From contig NC_021184.1 of NCBI RefSeq assembly GCF_000233715.2, positions 3,372,001-3,436,000 of the forward strand: a stretch of DNA of 64,000 bases, in the 5' to 3' direction. Position numbers and translations under genes: made by a program. Below the pieces are notes generated by a model that was not told the DNA's origin, made no database searches, and was given only the letters and a program-made list of their open reading frames with translations. Shown here piece after piece: positions 33,711 through 43,234 of this stretch (positions are counted from its first letter, which is position 1; each line of letters begins with the position of its first letter). This DNA is from Desulfoscipio gibsoniae DSM 7213 (GTDB taxonomy: Bacteria; Bacillota; Desulfotomaculia; Desulfotomaculales; Desulfallaceae).

Positions 33711-35123
33711 TTTATGCAGCGACCGCTCCAGCTGCGTCAGGGTGTTACTTTCCAGCATGCGCACCTTTTGACTGAACAGGGCTACTGTGCGCACATCCCG
33801 CCACTGATTGTGGGGCAAAGTGTTCAACCAAAGCACATCCCGAACATGCCTTTTCATTTCCTCCAGCTGCCGGGCGGTATTTTCAGGCTGCTGAGTTTTG
33901 GTGTCACTGACAATAATTACATAGGTATTTTTGGTCAGCAGGTGATCATAGTACTTCATAAATGTGCGCAGTGATTGGGCCAGGTTAGTGGTTTTACCCC
34001 ACTGCTTGCTTTGGGCCATAATAGCTGACATGGTACCGGCAAAGCCCATATTTCTACGCAATTGAGGTGTGACCCGCTCCAAATCCTCGGAAAAAATAAA
34101 TGTCTCAATATCCCGTACCACATCGGCCAGACCGTATAGAAACTGCACAATAAGCCTGGCGTACATGGCCATGGAAGCAGAGACATCGCAAATCAGCAGC
34201 AAACGAGGCTTCTGCACCCGCTTACTGCGGTAGCGCAGGTATAGTGGTATACCACCGTACTGCACACTGCCCCGCACGGTACGCCGGATATCAATGTTTT
34301 GCTTCTTGCGACTGCTCCGGTAACGACGGGAGAGGCCGGTGGCCAACTGCACAGCCATTTTCCGCAGCAGTACGGTCACTCTAGGCATATCCTGCTCGCT
34401 TATGGTACGCATGTCCCTCTCCAGCAAAGACTCCTCGGGTTCCTCTGCCAGCCCCCGGGACACTGCACGCACCACCTCATCCACAGCTTCGTCGCCGGTA
34501 TATTGCACCTGCTGCTGCATCCTAGCCTTACCTTGTTCTTCATCCTGCCTGTTCAGGTGATAGCGCCAGTAATCCAGTGATGCTTCCACCACCTGGGCAA
34601 TCAAGTTGGACGGGTCATTTACCGGGTTACCCCGGTAATTCTCCAACATATCACCTATTCTTTGCCGCTCTTTTTCAGGTAAGCGAGCATAGGTTTGCAG
34701 CTGCTCATCAGTTAAGTTGAGCTGTTCCGTAGCTCCGCCGGCCCAATCACCTCCGCTACGGGATATTCCCTCCTTAAGCTCGTTGGCGAACTCTTCCATT
34801 AATTGTTCCTGCCTGGCCGTCTCCTCCGCTTCCTGCCGGCGGCGCTGTTCTTTTGCCTGATCCGGGGCAAAAAACAAATCAAAAGCCAGGTCGAATATCC
34901 GGGCATCCCGCTGTCTTTTGGTCAAAGTGGCTCGCAGGGCCAGGCGAAACTGTTCCCGGTCCAGCACATCCACCGCAGCCAGGGCCCGGGCCGCATCGTT
35001 CAGCTCCGCAGTGCCAGTGTTCAGCCCCATGCTGCGCAACACGGCCACAAAACGAGCCAGCCGGTTGAAAAAATCATCCGGCGATATTTCCCTGCCGGTA
35101 TACATCAGTCCTAAATCACTCAT
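33696..35123 (-). CDS. VWA domain protein, CoxE-like
   Basis: This 475-residue cytosolic protein has a helical N-terminal half and a C-terminal von Willebrand A-like domain with the metal-site start LLLICDVSASMAMYARLI (DxSxS) and a later VIIVSDTKTQ. It matches CoxE-type proteins, which usually work with a MoxR AAA ATPase as a metal-insertion or activation module. No MoxR gene lies next to it here. The ATG at 35123 follows GGGTGA. The C-terminal residues and stop are supplied by the 18-bp repeat. Confidence 0.82.
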   Translation of the reverse strand: MSDLGLMYTGREISPDDFFNRLARFVAVLRSMGLNTGTAELNDAARALAAVDVLDREQFRLALRATLTKRQRDARIFDLAFDLFFAPDQAKEQRRRQEAEETARQEQLMEEFANELKEGISRSGGDWAGGATEQLNLTDEQLQTYARLPEKERQRIGDMLENYRGNPVNDPSNLIAQVVEASLDYWRYHLNRQDEEQGKARMQQQVQYTGDEAVDEVVRAVSRGLAEEPEESLLERDMRTISEQDMPRVTVLLRKMAVQLATGLSRRYRSSRKKQNIDIRRTVRGSVQYGGIPLYLRYRSKRVQKPRLLLICDVSASMAMYARLIVQFLYGLADVVRDIETFIFSEDLERVTPQLRRNMGFAGTMSAIMAQSKQWGKTTNLAQSLRTFMKYYDHLLTKNTYVIIVSDTKTQQPENTARQLEEMKRHVRDVLWLNTLPHNQWRDVRTVALFSQKVRMLESNTLTQLERSLHKGVRL

Positions 35124-35258
35124 GTGTATCACCCATTCAATTATAGTATAAGAAACTCCAAAGTAAAATTTCGCCATTTGAGCAGGAAAAAATGATTGTT
35201 ATCTGGAATATACCATAACCGCAAAATAATTTAAATATCTACAAAGGGAGGAATAATT

Positions 35259-35912
35259 ATGGCAAACGAGCCAAAAGGAGCCTTTATTCAGCGCGATAAG
35301 GAAACCTATGCTATTGTACCCAGAACACCCATGGGCTTGGTCACTCCCGAAATCCTAGAAAATATAGCCAAAGTGGCCCGCAAATACCAAATTCCCATCA
35401 TAAAAATAACCTCGGCCCAGCGACTTGCACTGGTGGGCCTGAAGCCTGAAATTGTTGATGAAGTCTGGCAGGAATTAGGGCTGGATGTGGGTCCCGCCGT
35501 GGAACTTTGTGTACATTATGTACAAGCCTGCCCGGGAACAGCCGTATGCCGCTTCGGCATGCAGGATTCACTGGGATTGGCCGGAGAATTGGAAAAAATT
35601 TTTGTCGGTCTAGAGATGCCCGCCAAAGCCAAGATTGGCATATCAGGCTGTCCCATGAACTGCGGAGAGGGCTATGTTAGAGATTTTGGCGCCTTCGGCA
35701 AAAAATCAGGCTGGACCGTCATTTTTGGCGGCAATTCAGGTGCCCGCGCCCGTATCGGTGACGTTATCGCAGAAAATTTAAGCACCGAGGAAGTAATCGC
35801 CCTGGCTAAAAAATGTTTTGAGTATTACGCCGCCAACGCCAATAAAAAGGAAAGAACTGCCCGTTTCATCGACCGCATCGGCATTGAGGAATTCAAAAAG
35901 GCTGTACTGTAG
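35259..35912 (+). CDS. Low-molecular-weight siroheme sulfite reductase (assimilatory type)
   Basis: This 217-residue protein has one sulfite/nitrite reductase ferredoxin-like half-domain and the siroheme-[4Fe-4S] ligand set: CPGTAVC (C-x5-C) near residue 88 and SGCPMNCGEG (C-x3-C) near residue 128. Size and motif match the small single-subunit sulfite reductase of sulfate reducers such as Desulfovibrio vulgaris. It would reduce sulfite (or nitrite) in the cytoplasm; the electron donor is unknown. AGGGAGG precedes the ATG. The gene stands alone, without dsrAB or ferredoxin genes nearby. Confidence 0.87.
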   Translation: MANEPKGAFIQRDKETYAIVPRTPMGLVTPEILENIAKVARKYQIPIIKITSAQRLALVGLKPEIVDEVWQELGLDVGPAVELCVHYVQACPGTAVCRFGMQDSLGLAGELEKIFVGLEMPAKAKIGISGCPMNCGEGYVRDFGAFGKKSGWTVIFGGNSGARARIGDVIAENLSTEEVIALAKKCFEYYAANANKKERTARFIDRIGIEEFKKAVL

Positions 35913-35941
35913 GGAAGCAGAGGGACGGTTCCAGTGCTTCC
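35913..35941. repeat. Repeat with GGGACGGTTCC core, copy 1
   Basis: GGAAGCAGAGGGACGGTTCC followed by AGTGCTTCC, so that GGAAGCA and TGCTTCC can pair. It starts directly at the stop codon of the sulfite reductase gene. A second copy is at 59309-59338. Confidence 0.65.
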
Positions 35942-36015
35942 AAAGAGGCGCAGGATACTGGTAGATTACCTATTTGGCTTCGTAGAAATAACATAAAAGA
36001 ACAAAATATATGCAA

Positions 36016-36042
36016 GCGCCACCCTGAAATAACGGGTGGCGC
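36016..36042. terminator. Hairpin terminator
   Basis: GCGCCACCC (36016-36024) pairs perfectly with GGGTGGCGC (36034-36042). It could end the sulfite reductase transcript or the small minus-strand frame beside it. Confidence 0.65.
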
Positions 36043-36053
36043 GTCTGTCTTCA

Positions 36054-36152
36054 CTAATGTGTAATTTTCTGAAGCAAATCGCGTAACAAAGCGGGGTCCA
36101 TATGCCTAATTACCTCAGTCAATTCATCCCCTGGATGGGAACGTTCAGTCAT
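36054..36152 (-). CDS. Possible 32-residue open frame
   Basis: It starts MTERSHPGDELTEVIRHMDP and reads LLRDLLQKITH at the end. The composition is protein-like and a terminator follows, but there is no clear Shine-Dalgarno. It may be the tail of a decayed gene. Confidence 0.3.
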   Translation of the reverse strand: MTERSHPGDELTEVIRHMDPALLRDLLQKITH

Positions 36153-36483
36153 AAGTCTTCATATAATGGTTCACTTTTTTGATCTCGTGAAGATTATATT
36201 GTTTAAAGACAACAAAATTGCATACAATAAGCGGTAGTTTGCATACCGGAGAATAAACAAATTAATTAGATTTGTAATATATTGTGGGAATAAACTAAGG
36301 TTATTTAAAATATACGTGATCGCGAGGGTACAGCCCGAGATAGCCCAATTCCCACCTTGTGGGCTGACGTTAAGATGAGGTAAAATTATACAATTAAGTA
36401 TCAATTGCAGACATTGGACATTCATATTTATATACATCTGAAAATGGCAATATAATGGTGTTTTAAAGATGGGGGAGAAGTGA
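36153..36483. other. Intergenic region upstream of malQ
   Basis: No gene is supported; the minus-strand frame 36171-36437 lacks a ribosome site and is AT-biased. A G/C-rich island at about 36330-36375 contains AGCCCA paired with TGGGCT and may be a leader structure for malQ. I cannot match it to a known riboswitch. Confidence 0.4.
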
Positions 36484-38538
36484 TTGGATTGGCAGAATGA
36501 CGCATTGCGTGAGCTAGCCCAAATATACGGGCTGCAAACGACCTACCGGGATGCCGGCGGGCAACGCCGCCAGGTATCGGAACAAGCGCTGCTGGCCACG
36601 CTGCAGGCGCTGGGTGCCCCGTTGGCCGGACCGGATGATGTGCCGGACGCTCTGCGGCAGAGTCATCTAGAGCAGTGGCAACGCTGCTGTGAACCAGTAA
36701 CGGTGGCCTGGGAAGGACAGCCCGTGCATATTGAGCTTCGCCTACCAGCGAATTTGAGTAATAGCCGGGTTAATTGCCGGCTAAAGATAGAAAGGGGCAC
36801 CACAAAGGAATGGACGTTTGACCTGGCACAGCTGCCCCCGGTGGCAGGAACCACGATAGAAAGCGTTGATTACCAGGTCAAGCAACTACCTTTGCCTGGC
36901 AAAATGCCCCAAGGTTATCATCAATGCTTTATAACCATGCCGGGCTTTAAATGTCAGTCAATGATCATTGCCGCGCCGCCAAAAGCCTATTTACCCCCGG
37001 ACGAAACCACGAAACGCCTGTGGGGGGTTTTCATGCCCCTTTATGCATTACGCTCCAAGCATAGTTGGGCGGCCGGGGACATTAACGATCTGGAGCAATT
37101 GCTGCGCTGGACCCAGGGACTGGGTGGCAACACGGTGGGCACACTGCCGCTGTTGGCCGCCTTTCTGGATGAGCCCTTCTCCCCTAGTCCTTACTCGCCT
37201 GCCAGCCGCCTGTTTTGGAATGAGTTTTACCTTAATTTAAACGCTATTCCGGAGCTTAAACTATGCCAGCCGGCACGGGATTTACTTAAATCACAAGCCT
37301 TGCAAAAAGAAATCGCCGCATTGCACAACGCTCCCCTGGTGGATTACCGCTGGGGTATGGCAGTAAAACGCCAAATTCTTGAGCTGCTGGCCCGGTACTG
37401 CTCTGGAACACCAGGTAGGGAAGCCGCGCTGCAAAGCTGGATATCCGCTAACCCGGCGGCCCGGGATTACGCCCGTTTTCGTGCCACCATGGAAAAACAG
37501 CACGCTATTTGGTCAAGGTGGCCCCAACGAATGTATAATGGCGTACTCCAAGCAGGGAATTACGCACCATCTACAGAACGCTACCACTTATATGTACAGT
37601 GGCTGGCCCACGAACAAATTGACGCCCTGTCCAAGCAGGCCCGGAAACGGGGACCCGGGCTGTATCTCGATTTGCCTCTGGGGGTACACCGCGCGGGATA
37701 TGAAGTTTGGCGTGAGCGAAAGGCTTTTGCCAGAGAGGCGGATTGCGGTGCACCACCGGATCAACTAAATACCGCGGGGCAAAACTGGGAATTCCCACCG
37801 CTGCACCCCGAAGGGATCAGACAACAGGGGTACCGGTACTACATCGCAACTTTGCGCCATCACATGCAGCACGCCGGCATACTACGCCTGGACCATGTAA
37901 TGGGCTTACACCGCCTATTCTGGATACCCCGGGGTTTAGCGGCCCGGGACGGAGTGTACGTCAAATACCGGGCCGAGGAATTTTACGCTATATTAGCCCT
38001 GGAATCACATCGCCACCAGACGCTTCTTGTAGGCGAGGATCTGGGCACCGTCTCACCGCACGTCCGGGCATCCATGGACCGGCACAAGATTTATAGGATG
38101 CATATTCTGCCTTTTGAGATCAGGCAGATACCCAGCCAGGGCCCACATCCCCCCCCGGCCCGCTCCCTGGCCGCGCTAAACACCCACGATATGCCACCCT
38201 TCGCAGCTTACTGGAGTCAGGAAGACCGACGCAACCGCCTGGGAATATCCCGTTTTTTATTTCGCAAAGGCTGGCTGGCGGCTCCCACCAGCAATCAACG
38301 CAAGGTTTTTAAGGGGTGTTTAAAACACCTGGCCGCAAGCCGGGCGCGGGTACTGTTGGTAAATATGGAAGATCTATGGCTGGAAACGGCACCCCAGAAC
38401 ATCCCCGGCACCACGCAAGAATATCCCAACTGGCGGCGCAAGGCCCGCCGGGATATCGAAGAATTCACCCGGCTACCCGGAGTGTTAAAATTATTGCAAG
38501 AGATTAACCGGTTAAGGAAGGGTAGGGTATTAAAATAA
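36484..38538 (+). CDS. malQ: 4-alpha-glucanotransferase
   Basis: This 684-residue GH77 amylomaltase transfers alpha-1,4-glucan segments between malto-oligosaccharides. The catalytic set is visible: nucleophile Asp470 in RLDHVMG, acid/base Glu518 in VGEDLG, and Asp569 in NTHDMP. The N-terminal 170 residues form the extra domain common to long bacterial forms. The start is TTG behind GGGGGAG. It lies just upstream of a GH57/DUF3536 gene; both act on alpha-glucans, suggesting glycogen or maltodextrin turnover. Confidence 0.93.
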   Translation: MDWQNDALRELAQIYGLQTTYRDAGGQRRQVSEQALLATLQALGAPLAGPDDVPDALRQSHLEQWQRCCEPVTVAWEGQPVHIELRLPANLSNSRVNCRLKIERGTTKEWTFDLAQLPPVAGTTIESVDYQVKQLPLPGKMPQGYHQCFITMPGFKCQSMIIAAPPKAYLPPDETTKRLWGVFMPLYALRSKHSWAAGDINDLEQLLRWTQGLGGNTVGTLPLLAAFLDEPFSPSPYSPASRLFWNEFYLNLNAIPELKLCQPARDLLKSQALQKEIAALHNAPLVDYRWGMAVKRQILELLARYCSGTPGREAALQSWISANPAARDYARFRATMEKQHAIWSRWPQRMYNGVLQAGNYAPSTERYHLYVQWLAHEQIDALSKQARKRGPGLYLDLPLGVHRAGYEVWRERKAFAREADCGAPPDQLNTAGQNWEFPPLHPEGIRQQGYRYYIATLRHHMQHAGILRLDHVMGLHRLFWIPRGLAARDGVYVKYRAEEFYAILALESHRHQTLLVGEDLGTVSPHVRASMDRHKIYRMHILPFEIRQIPSQGPHPPPARSLAALNTHDMPPFAAYWSQEDRRNRLGISRFLFRKGWLAAPTSNQRKVFKGCLKHLAASRARVLLVNMEDLWLETAPQNIPGTTQEYPNWRRKARRDIEEFTRLPGVLKLLQEINRLRKGRVLK

Positions 38539-38554
38539 TGCTGTTAGGTTAAGA

Positions 38555-38572
38555 AAGTTTAAGCCTGACCCC
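38555..38572. repeat. Dispersed 18-bp repeat, copy 3
   Basis: AAGTTTAAGCCTGACCCC, identical to the copy at 18125-18142. Here it lies between malQ and the next gene, just before that gene's Shine-Dalgarno. Confidence 0.75.
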
Positions 38573-38589
38573 TGATTAGGAGGATTTAA

Positions 38590-41022
38590 ATGGATCGTTT
38601 TCTATGCATACACGGCCACTTTTACCAGCCGCCCCGGGAAAACCCGTGGCTGGAAGCCATTGAGCTTCAGGATTCGGCTTATCCCTACCACGACTGGAAC
38701 GAGCGCATTAATGCCGAGTGCTACGCGCCCAATACCGCGGCTCGTATTTTAAACGTGAAAAACTTGATCAGGAAAATATTTAATAATTATTCCCGAATTA
38801 GCTTTAATTTCGGTCCCACACTGCTGGACTGGCTGGAAACCAGTGATCCCGAAGTTTACCAGGGGATCATCGAAGCTGACCGGGCCAGCCGCCAGACTTT
38901 TTCCGGACACGGTTCGGCTATAGCCCAGGCTTATAACCACATGATTATGCCCCTGGCCAACCGTCGTGATAAATATACCCAGGTGCGGTGGGGCATCGAG
39001 GATTTTAAATATCGTTTTGGGCGGGGGCCCGAGGGCATGTGGTTGCCCGAGACTGCGGTGGACCTGGAAACATTGGATATACTAGCACAAGAAGGTATCG
39101 GCTTCACGATATTGTCACCCTACCAGGCCAGGCGTGTGCGTCCTATCGGAGGCGATTGGCGAGAAGTGGGCTCAGAGGGTATTGACCCCACCATGCCCTA
39201 TCTGCTGCGCCTGCCCGAAACAGGACGCCAGATTAATATTTTCTTTTATGATGGTCCTATTTCCCAGGCCGTAGCCTTTGAGAGACTGCTGTCCAACGGT
39301 GAACATTTCGCACACCGGCTGCTAAGCGGTTTTTCCGAAAAAAGCGACCGTCCCCAGCTGGTACACATCGCCACTGACGGCGAAACCTATGGTCACCACC
39401 ACCGGCATGGTGAAATGGCACTGGCGTATGCCCTGGAATATATAGAATCCAATAAGCTGGCCCGCATTACCAACTACGGCGAGTTCCTGGCCATGTTCCC
39501 CCCCACCCATGAAGTGGAAATCAAAGAACATACCGCCTGGAGCTGCGCTCACGGGGTGGAACGGTGGCAGGCTGACTGCGGCTGCCATACCGGCACCAAA
39601 CAGGGCTGGACCCAGGCTTGGCGGGCTCCGCTGCGCAGGGCGTTGAACTGGCTTCGCGACAGCATAACTCCTGAATACGAAAAACACGCCGGCCAACTAT
39701 TCAAAGATCCTTGGGCGACCCGCAAGGATTATATCAGCGTGGTTTTAGACCGTTCCCCGGAGAACGTGGAACGGTTTCTGGCCAAACACGCCGACCATAC
39801 ACTGGATGCCGTAGAACAAGTGACGGCGCTTAAACTGCTGGAAATGCAACGGCATGCCATGCTGATGTTCACCAGCTGCGGCTGGTTTTTCGACGACATT
39901 TCAGGCATTGAAACGATACAAGTACTCCAATATGCCCGGCGAGTAATCCAACTGGCCGGAGAAATATTTGAAATCCCCCTTGAGCCATTGTTTTTGGAAA
40001 TGCTGGCCAGGGCCAAAAGCAACGACCCCCAATACCAGGACGGCGCCTATATATATAATAATAAAATAACACCGGCCATGGTGGATTTATCAAAGGTAGG
40101 CGGACATTATGCCATCTGCTCGCTGTTCGAAAAATACGGACGGCATACCCAAATTTTTTGTTATGATGTAGAACAACTGGATAAGCACACAACGGAGGCG
40201 GGCACCACTAAGTTAACCCTGGGCAAAGTACGGGTAACTTCAATGGTAACACGGGAATCGACTACTCTGAGCTACGGAGCAATTTATTTCGCAATGCATA
40301 ATGTCAGCTGCAGCGTGCAGGCATTTACCAACGAACAGCACTATCGTAAGTTACTGCAAAAAGTAACCGATGCCTTTAACCGGGCTGATTTTCACAGGGT
40401 CATCCAAATATTGGGCCGGCATTTTGAAAATGGATCATTTTTCTCTTTAAAACAGCTATTCCGTGACCGGCAGCGTAAAATATTAAGTAAAATACTGAAC
40501 ACCACGCTGGAGGAAATGGAAGGTGATTATAAACAAATTTACCAGCACCATGCTACACTAATGCGATTTTTGAAGGACTTAGGCATACCCCTACCCCAAG
40601 CCATGTTGTGTGCCGCCGACCTAAGCTTGAACGCCGAACTGCGCCGTACCTTTGCCGAGGCAGAACCGAATATTGAGCACATCAATACTTTATTTAATGA
40701 AGCTAAAATTCTGGACATTAAACTGGATGACATCAGCCTGTGCTATGTATTAAAAGCAAATATGGAAAGAACGGCTCAAAGCCTGTATGCTGACCCAACG
40801 AACCTGGCACTGCTGGGCAACCTGGACACTATGACCGGTCTTGCTCATGCACTGCCCTTTGAAGTAGATTTATGGAAGATACAAAATATTTACTACCGGC
40901 TGCTGCATGACTTTTACCCCTATCTACGGAGAAAAGCAGAGCAAGGAGACAAGGACACCCGGGCCTGGGTAGACCGCTTTGCCGCTCTGGGAGAAAAACT
41001 GCAAATACAGCCGAAACCCTGA
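38590..41022 (+). CDS. GH57-family glycoside hydrolase (DUF3536)
   Basis: This 810-residue protein has an N-terminal GH57-like catalytic barrel. The start is CIHGHFYQPPRENPWLEAIE, with GMWLPETAVDLETLDIL (the region of the nucleophile Glu) and HIATDGETYGHHH (the catalytic Asp). The long C-terminal DUF3536 part is helical. GH57 enzymes include amylases and branching enzymes; this subgroup is uncharacterised. AGGAGG precedes the ATG. It forms a unit with malQ. Confidence 0.9.
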   Translation: MDRFLCIHGHFYQPPRENPWLEAIELQDSAYPYHDWNERINAECYAPNTAARILNVKNLIRKIFNNYSRISFNFGPTLLDWLETSDPEVYQGIIEADRASRQTFSGHGSAIAQAYNHMIMPLANRRDKYTQVRWGIEDFKYRFGRGPEGMWLPETAVDLETLDILAQEGIGFTILSPYQARRVRPIGGDWREVGSEGIDPTMPYLLRLPETGRQINIFFYDGPISQAVAFERLLSNGEHFAHRLLSGFSEKSDRPQLVHIATDGETYGHHHRHGEMALAYALEYIESNKLARITNYGEFLAMFPPTHEVEIKEHTAWSCAHGVERWQADCGCHTGTKQGWTQAWRAPLRRALNWLRDSITPEYEKHAGQLFKDPWATRKDYISVVLDRSPENVERFLAKHADHTLDAVEQVTALKLLEMQRHAMLMFTSCGWFFDDISGIETIQVLQYARRVIQLAGEIFEIPLEPLFLEMLARAKSNDPQYQDGAYIYNNKITPAMVDLSKVGGHYAICSLFEKYGRHTQIFCYDVEQLDKHTTEAGTTKLTLGKVRVTSMVTRESTTLSYGAIYFAMHNVSCSVQAFTNEQHYRKLLQKVTDAFNRADFHRVIQILGRHFENGSFFSLKQLFRDRQRKILSKILNTTLEEMEGDYKQIYQHHATLMRFLKDLGIPLPQAMLCAADLSLNAELRRTFAEAEPNIEHINTLFNEAKILDIKLDDISLCYVLKANMERTAQSLYADPTNLALLGNLDTMTGLAHALPFEVDLWKIQNIYYRLLHDFYPYLRRKAEQGDKDTRAWVDRFAALGEKLQIQPKP

Positions 41023-41123
41023 CAACGTTATCATGATAAACAACGCCCAATGCATTAACCGTTGGGCGTTGTTAACCATTTATAGCCACTTGACTATTGC
41101 AACAAGCAGCTTTACAATTATCC

Positions 41124-41137
41124 CAAACGCTTGTTTG
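41124..41137 (+). promoter_or_regulatory. LexA-type SOS box or Shine-Dalgarno hairpin
   Basis: CAAACGCTTGTTTG differs in two positions from the Gram-positive SOS consensus CGAACRNRYGTTYG. The arms CCCAAAC and GTTTGGG also form a hairpin on a 4-nt loop whose right arm runs into the G-rich Shine-Dalgarno. Both readings suit control of the polymerase gene, which starts 10 nt downstream. Confidence 0.5.
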
Positions 41138-41146
41138 GGGGGGCTT

Positions 41147-42334
41147 ATGGAAAGAGCAATTTTACTGGCCGATATGAACAGTTTTTTTGCCAGCTGCCAC
41201 CAGGCAGTGCAGCCGGAACTGCAAGGTCTGGAAGTGATAGTGGCCGGCGACCCTACCAAAAGAACCGGCATTGTACTGGCCGCATCTTACCCGGCTAAAT
41301 CCCGTGGTATAAAAACAGGAATGCCGGTGCATGAAGCCAGGCAGCTATGTCCCGACGGTTATTTCTTCCGGCCGGATTACCAGCTGTACATAGACATTTC
41401 CAGCCGCATACTGGGCATAATGAGGAACATCACCGACCTGGTGGAGCCATTCTCCATCGACGAGGCCTTTGCCGACCTGACCGGGGTACTGCACCTCCGG
41501 GGCACCCCCAGGAACATAGCCAGTCAGCTAAAGGAACGCATCAAATCCGAGGTGGACGTATTATGCAGCATCGGCATCGGCCCCAACAAACTGGCTGCCA
41601 AAATGGCTGCCGGAGTACAAAAACCCGACGGTTTGACAATACTGGAAAGCATCGATGACTTTAAAAAGGTTTTCTGGCCCCAACCAGTCCGGGAATTATT
41701 CGGCATCGGCCCCAGGTATGAAAAACACCTCCGCTATCTTAACATACGCACTATCGGTGACCTGGCTAATTTTCCACTGCCCATTTTACAACAACGGTGG
41801 GGCAAAAACGGGTATATGCTCTGGCTTTGCGCCAATGGCATTGACCATAGCCCGGTAGTGCCCACTTCCCTGGATGCCTCCAAAAGCATCGGCCAGCAAA
41901 AGACGCTCCCCCGAGACCTGGTTGGTTTTACCAACATCAAGGTGGTACTTTTGGAGCTATGCGAGCTAGTGGCCCGGCGCGTACGCCAGGGCGGCTATAT
42001 GGGACGTACTGTGGTTTTAACACTGCGGGACACCCAGCTGCGGTTTTTGTCCAGGTCATTAAGCATGAATGACTATACCGACCTGCCCGACGAAATTTAC
42101 CATATCGCGTGCCGTATTTTACACAAGCACTGGCATGAAACGTGGGCGGTAAGGCTGGTGGGAATCACCCTGAGCAATCTAATTAAGCGGGCACATTTTC
42201 AGCCTGATATATTCGGCGAAAGAACACGCCTGTCTAAACTAGCCCGGGCATGCGATAAAATAAAGGACCGCTTCGGCGAGCGGGCCATTATAAGGGGTGT
42301 TTCACTTAAAGAGGAAAGCATAAGTAATATATAA
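41147..42334 (+). CDS. dinB: Y-family DNA polymerase (DinB/Pol IV)
   Basis: This 395-residue translesion polymerase starts MERAILLADMNSFFASC with the metal-binding Asp (D9) typical of the family; the second motif is EPFSIDEAFADLTGV. The helix-hairpin-helix part is GIGPNKLAAKMAAG and the thumb FGIGPRYEKHLR. The little-finger domain follows. The longer frame from 40979 overlaps the previous gene and lacks a ribosome site. A LexA-like box just upstream suggests SOS control. Confidence 0.92.
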   Translation: MERAILLADMNSFFASCHQAVQPELQGLEVIVAGDPTKRTGIVLAASYPAKSRGIKTGMPVHEARQLCPDGYFFRPDYQLYIDISSRILGIMRNITDLVEPFSIDEAFADLTGVLHLRGTPRNIASQLKERIKSEVDVLCSIGIGPNKLAAKMAAGVQKPDGLTILESIDDFKKVFWPQPVRELFGIGPRYEKHLRYLNIRTIGDLANFPLPILQQRWGKNGYMLWLCANGIDHSPVVPTSLDASKSIGQQKTLPRDLVGFTNIKVVLLELCELVARRVRQGGYMGRTVVLTLRDTQLRFLSRSLSMNDYTDLPDEIYHIACRILHKHWHETWAVRLVGITLSNLIKRAHFQPDIFGERTRLSKLARACDKIKDRFGERAIIRGVSLKEESISNI

Positions 42335-42343
42335 TGCTCAATA

Positions 42344-42955
42344 TTATGCTGCATCTTGAAGTTCCTTTTCCAGAGTAGTTAAAAATTTTTCAATATCAGG
42401 GTCGTTCCGGTCGATTAATCTGGCCACCAGCAGGCAATTTCTGGCATCATACGGTTCCCCCAGCCGGTAATAAGCTTCGGCCAGTAACTTATAAGCCATG
42501 ACCGAACGCGGGTAAGCAAATAACAACGCTTTCAGCAGCTTAACCGCTTCCTGGAAACGTTCACTTTGGAGCAACACCACCGATAGATTTAAAGATACAT
42601 AAATATTTCCCGGCCGCAAGTACAGAGCCTGCCGGAAAAAAGATTCTGCCTGTTCCCAATTTTTCCGCAAAGAATGTATTACACCCATAGACATTTTACC
42701 GGCGAAACTATGAGGCATTAATTTATAAATTTTTAAATAAGCATTTTTTAATTTTTGTTGATCGCCAATTTTATTGGCGTAAATGCCTCTAACAATTAAC
42801 AGCTGCACCACTACATCCCGCCAGTAAACCTGTATAAACAGCGATACCAGGGCCACCAAAACAAAAGTAAACATGTTACTTCTTTCAGAGAACACCAGGG
42901 GAGCCAGACCGGTGACTCCACAGGCCGTAGCTATAAAAAAAACATGTCTGTTCAT
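42344..42955 (-). CDS. Membrane-anchored TPR protein
   Basis: This 203-residue protein has two N-terminal hydrophobic segments (about residues 5-22 and 29-50), then tetratricopeptide-like repeats: AGKMSMGVIHSLRKNWEQAESFFRQAL, VSLNLSVVLLQSERFQEAVKLLKAL and AYKLLAEAYYRLGEPYDARNCL each show the W/L/G/Y-A-P pattern. It would scaffold protein contacts at the membrane. No partner is suggested by neighbours. Confidence 0.78.
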   Translation of the reverse strand: MNRHVFFIATACGVTGLAPLVFSERSNMFTFVLVALVSLFIQVYWRDVVVQLLIVRGIYANKIGDQQKLKNAYLKIYKLMPHSFAGKMSMGVIHSLRKNWEQAESFFRQALYLRPGNIYVSLNLSVVLLQSERFQEAVKLLKALLFAYPRSVMAYKLLAEAYYRLGEPYDARNCLLVARLIDRNDPDIEKFLTTLEKELQDAA

Positions 42956-43234
42956 CGTATAATAACGTCACCTCCACCGTTTTTTTTATATTAATACGTG
43001 AGGTATCAACGAGATGTTATTAGATATCGCCGAATGGTAAAAATATTACCCTTACGCACACTAAACCTTGTAGTCGGTCAATATGACAATTTTAAGGATA
43101 ATATAACCCCCAAATATGACATTTGAGTCGGATTTGAGGTTATTTTATTATCAACGCCGGCGCGAATGGTTAAGCAGCCAAACTATCCATATGGCCAAAG
43201 AGACGTTCAAATAACCGCACCTTTTATGCAGCTT
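42956..43234. other. Intergenic region with a dyad
   Basis: No gene is present. Around 43104-43145 ATAACCCCCAAAT and ATTTGAGGTTAT form an imperfect dyad enclosing CAAAT/ATTTG. Two AATATGACA copies lie nearby. It may hold terminators for the flanking minus-strand genes. Confidence 0.4.

Noticed and set aside
36171-36437. 88-codon minus-strand frame upstream of malQ
   Set aside because: AT-biased, no Shine-Dalgarno, no recognisable motif.
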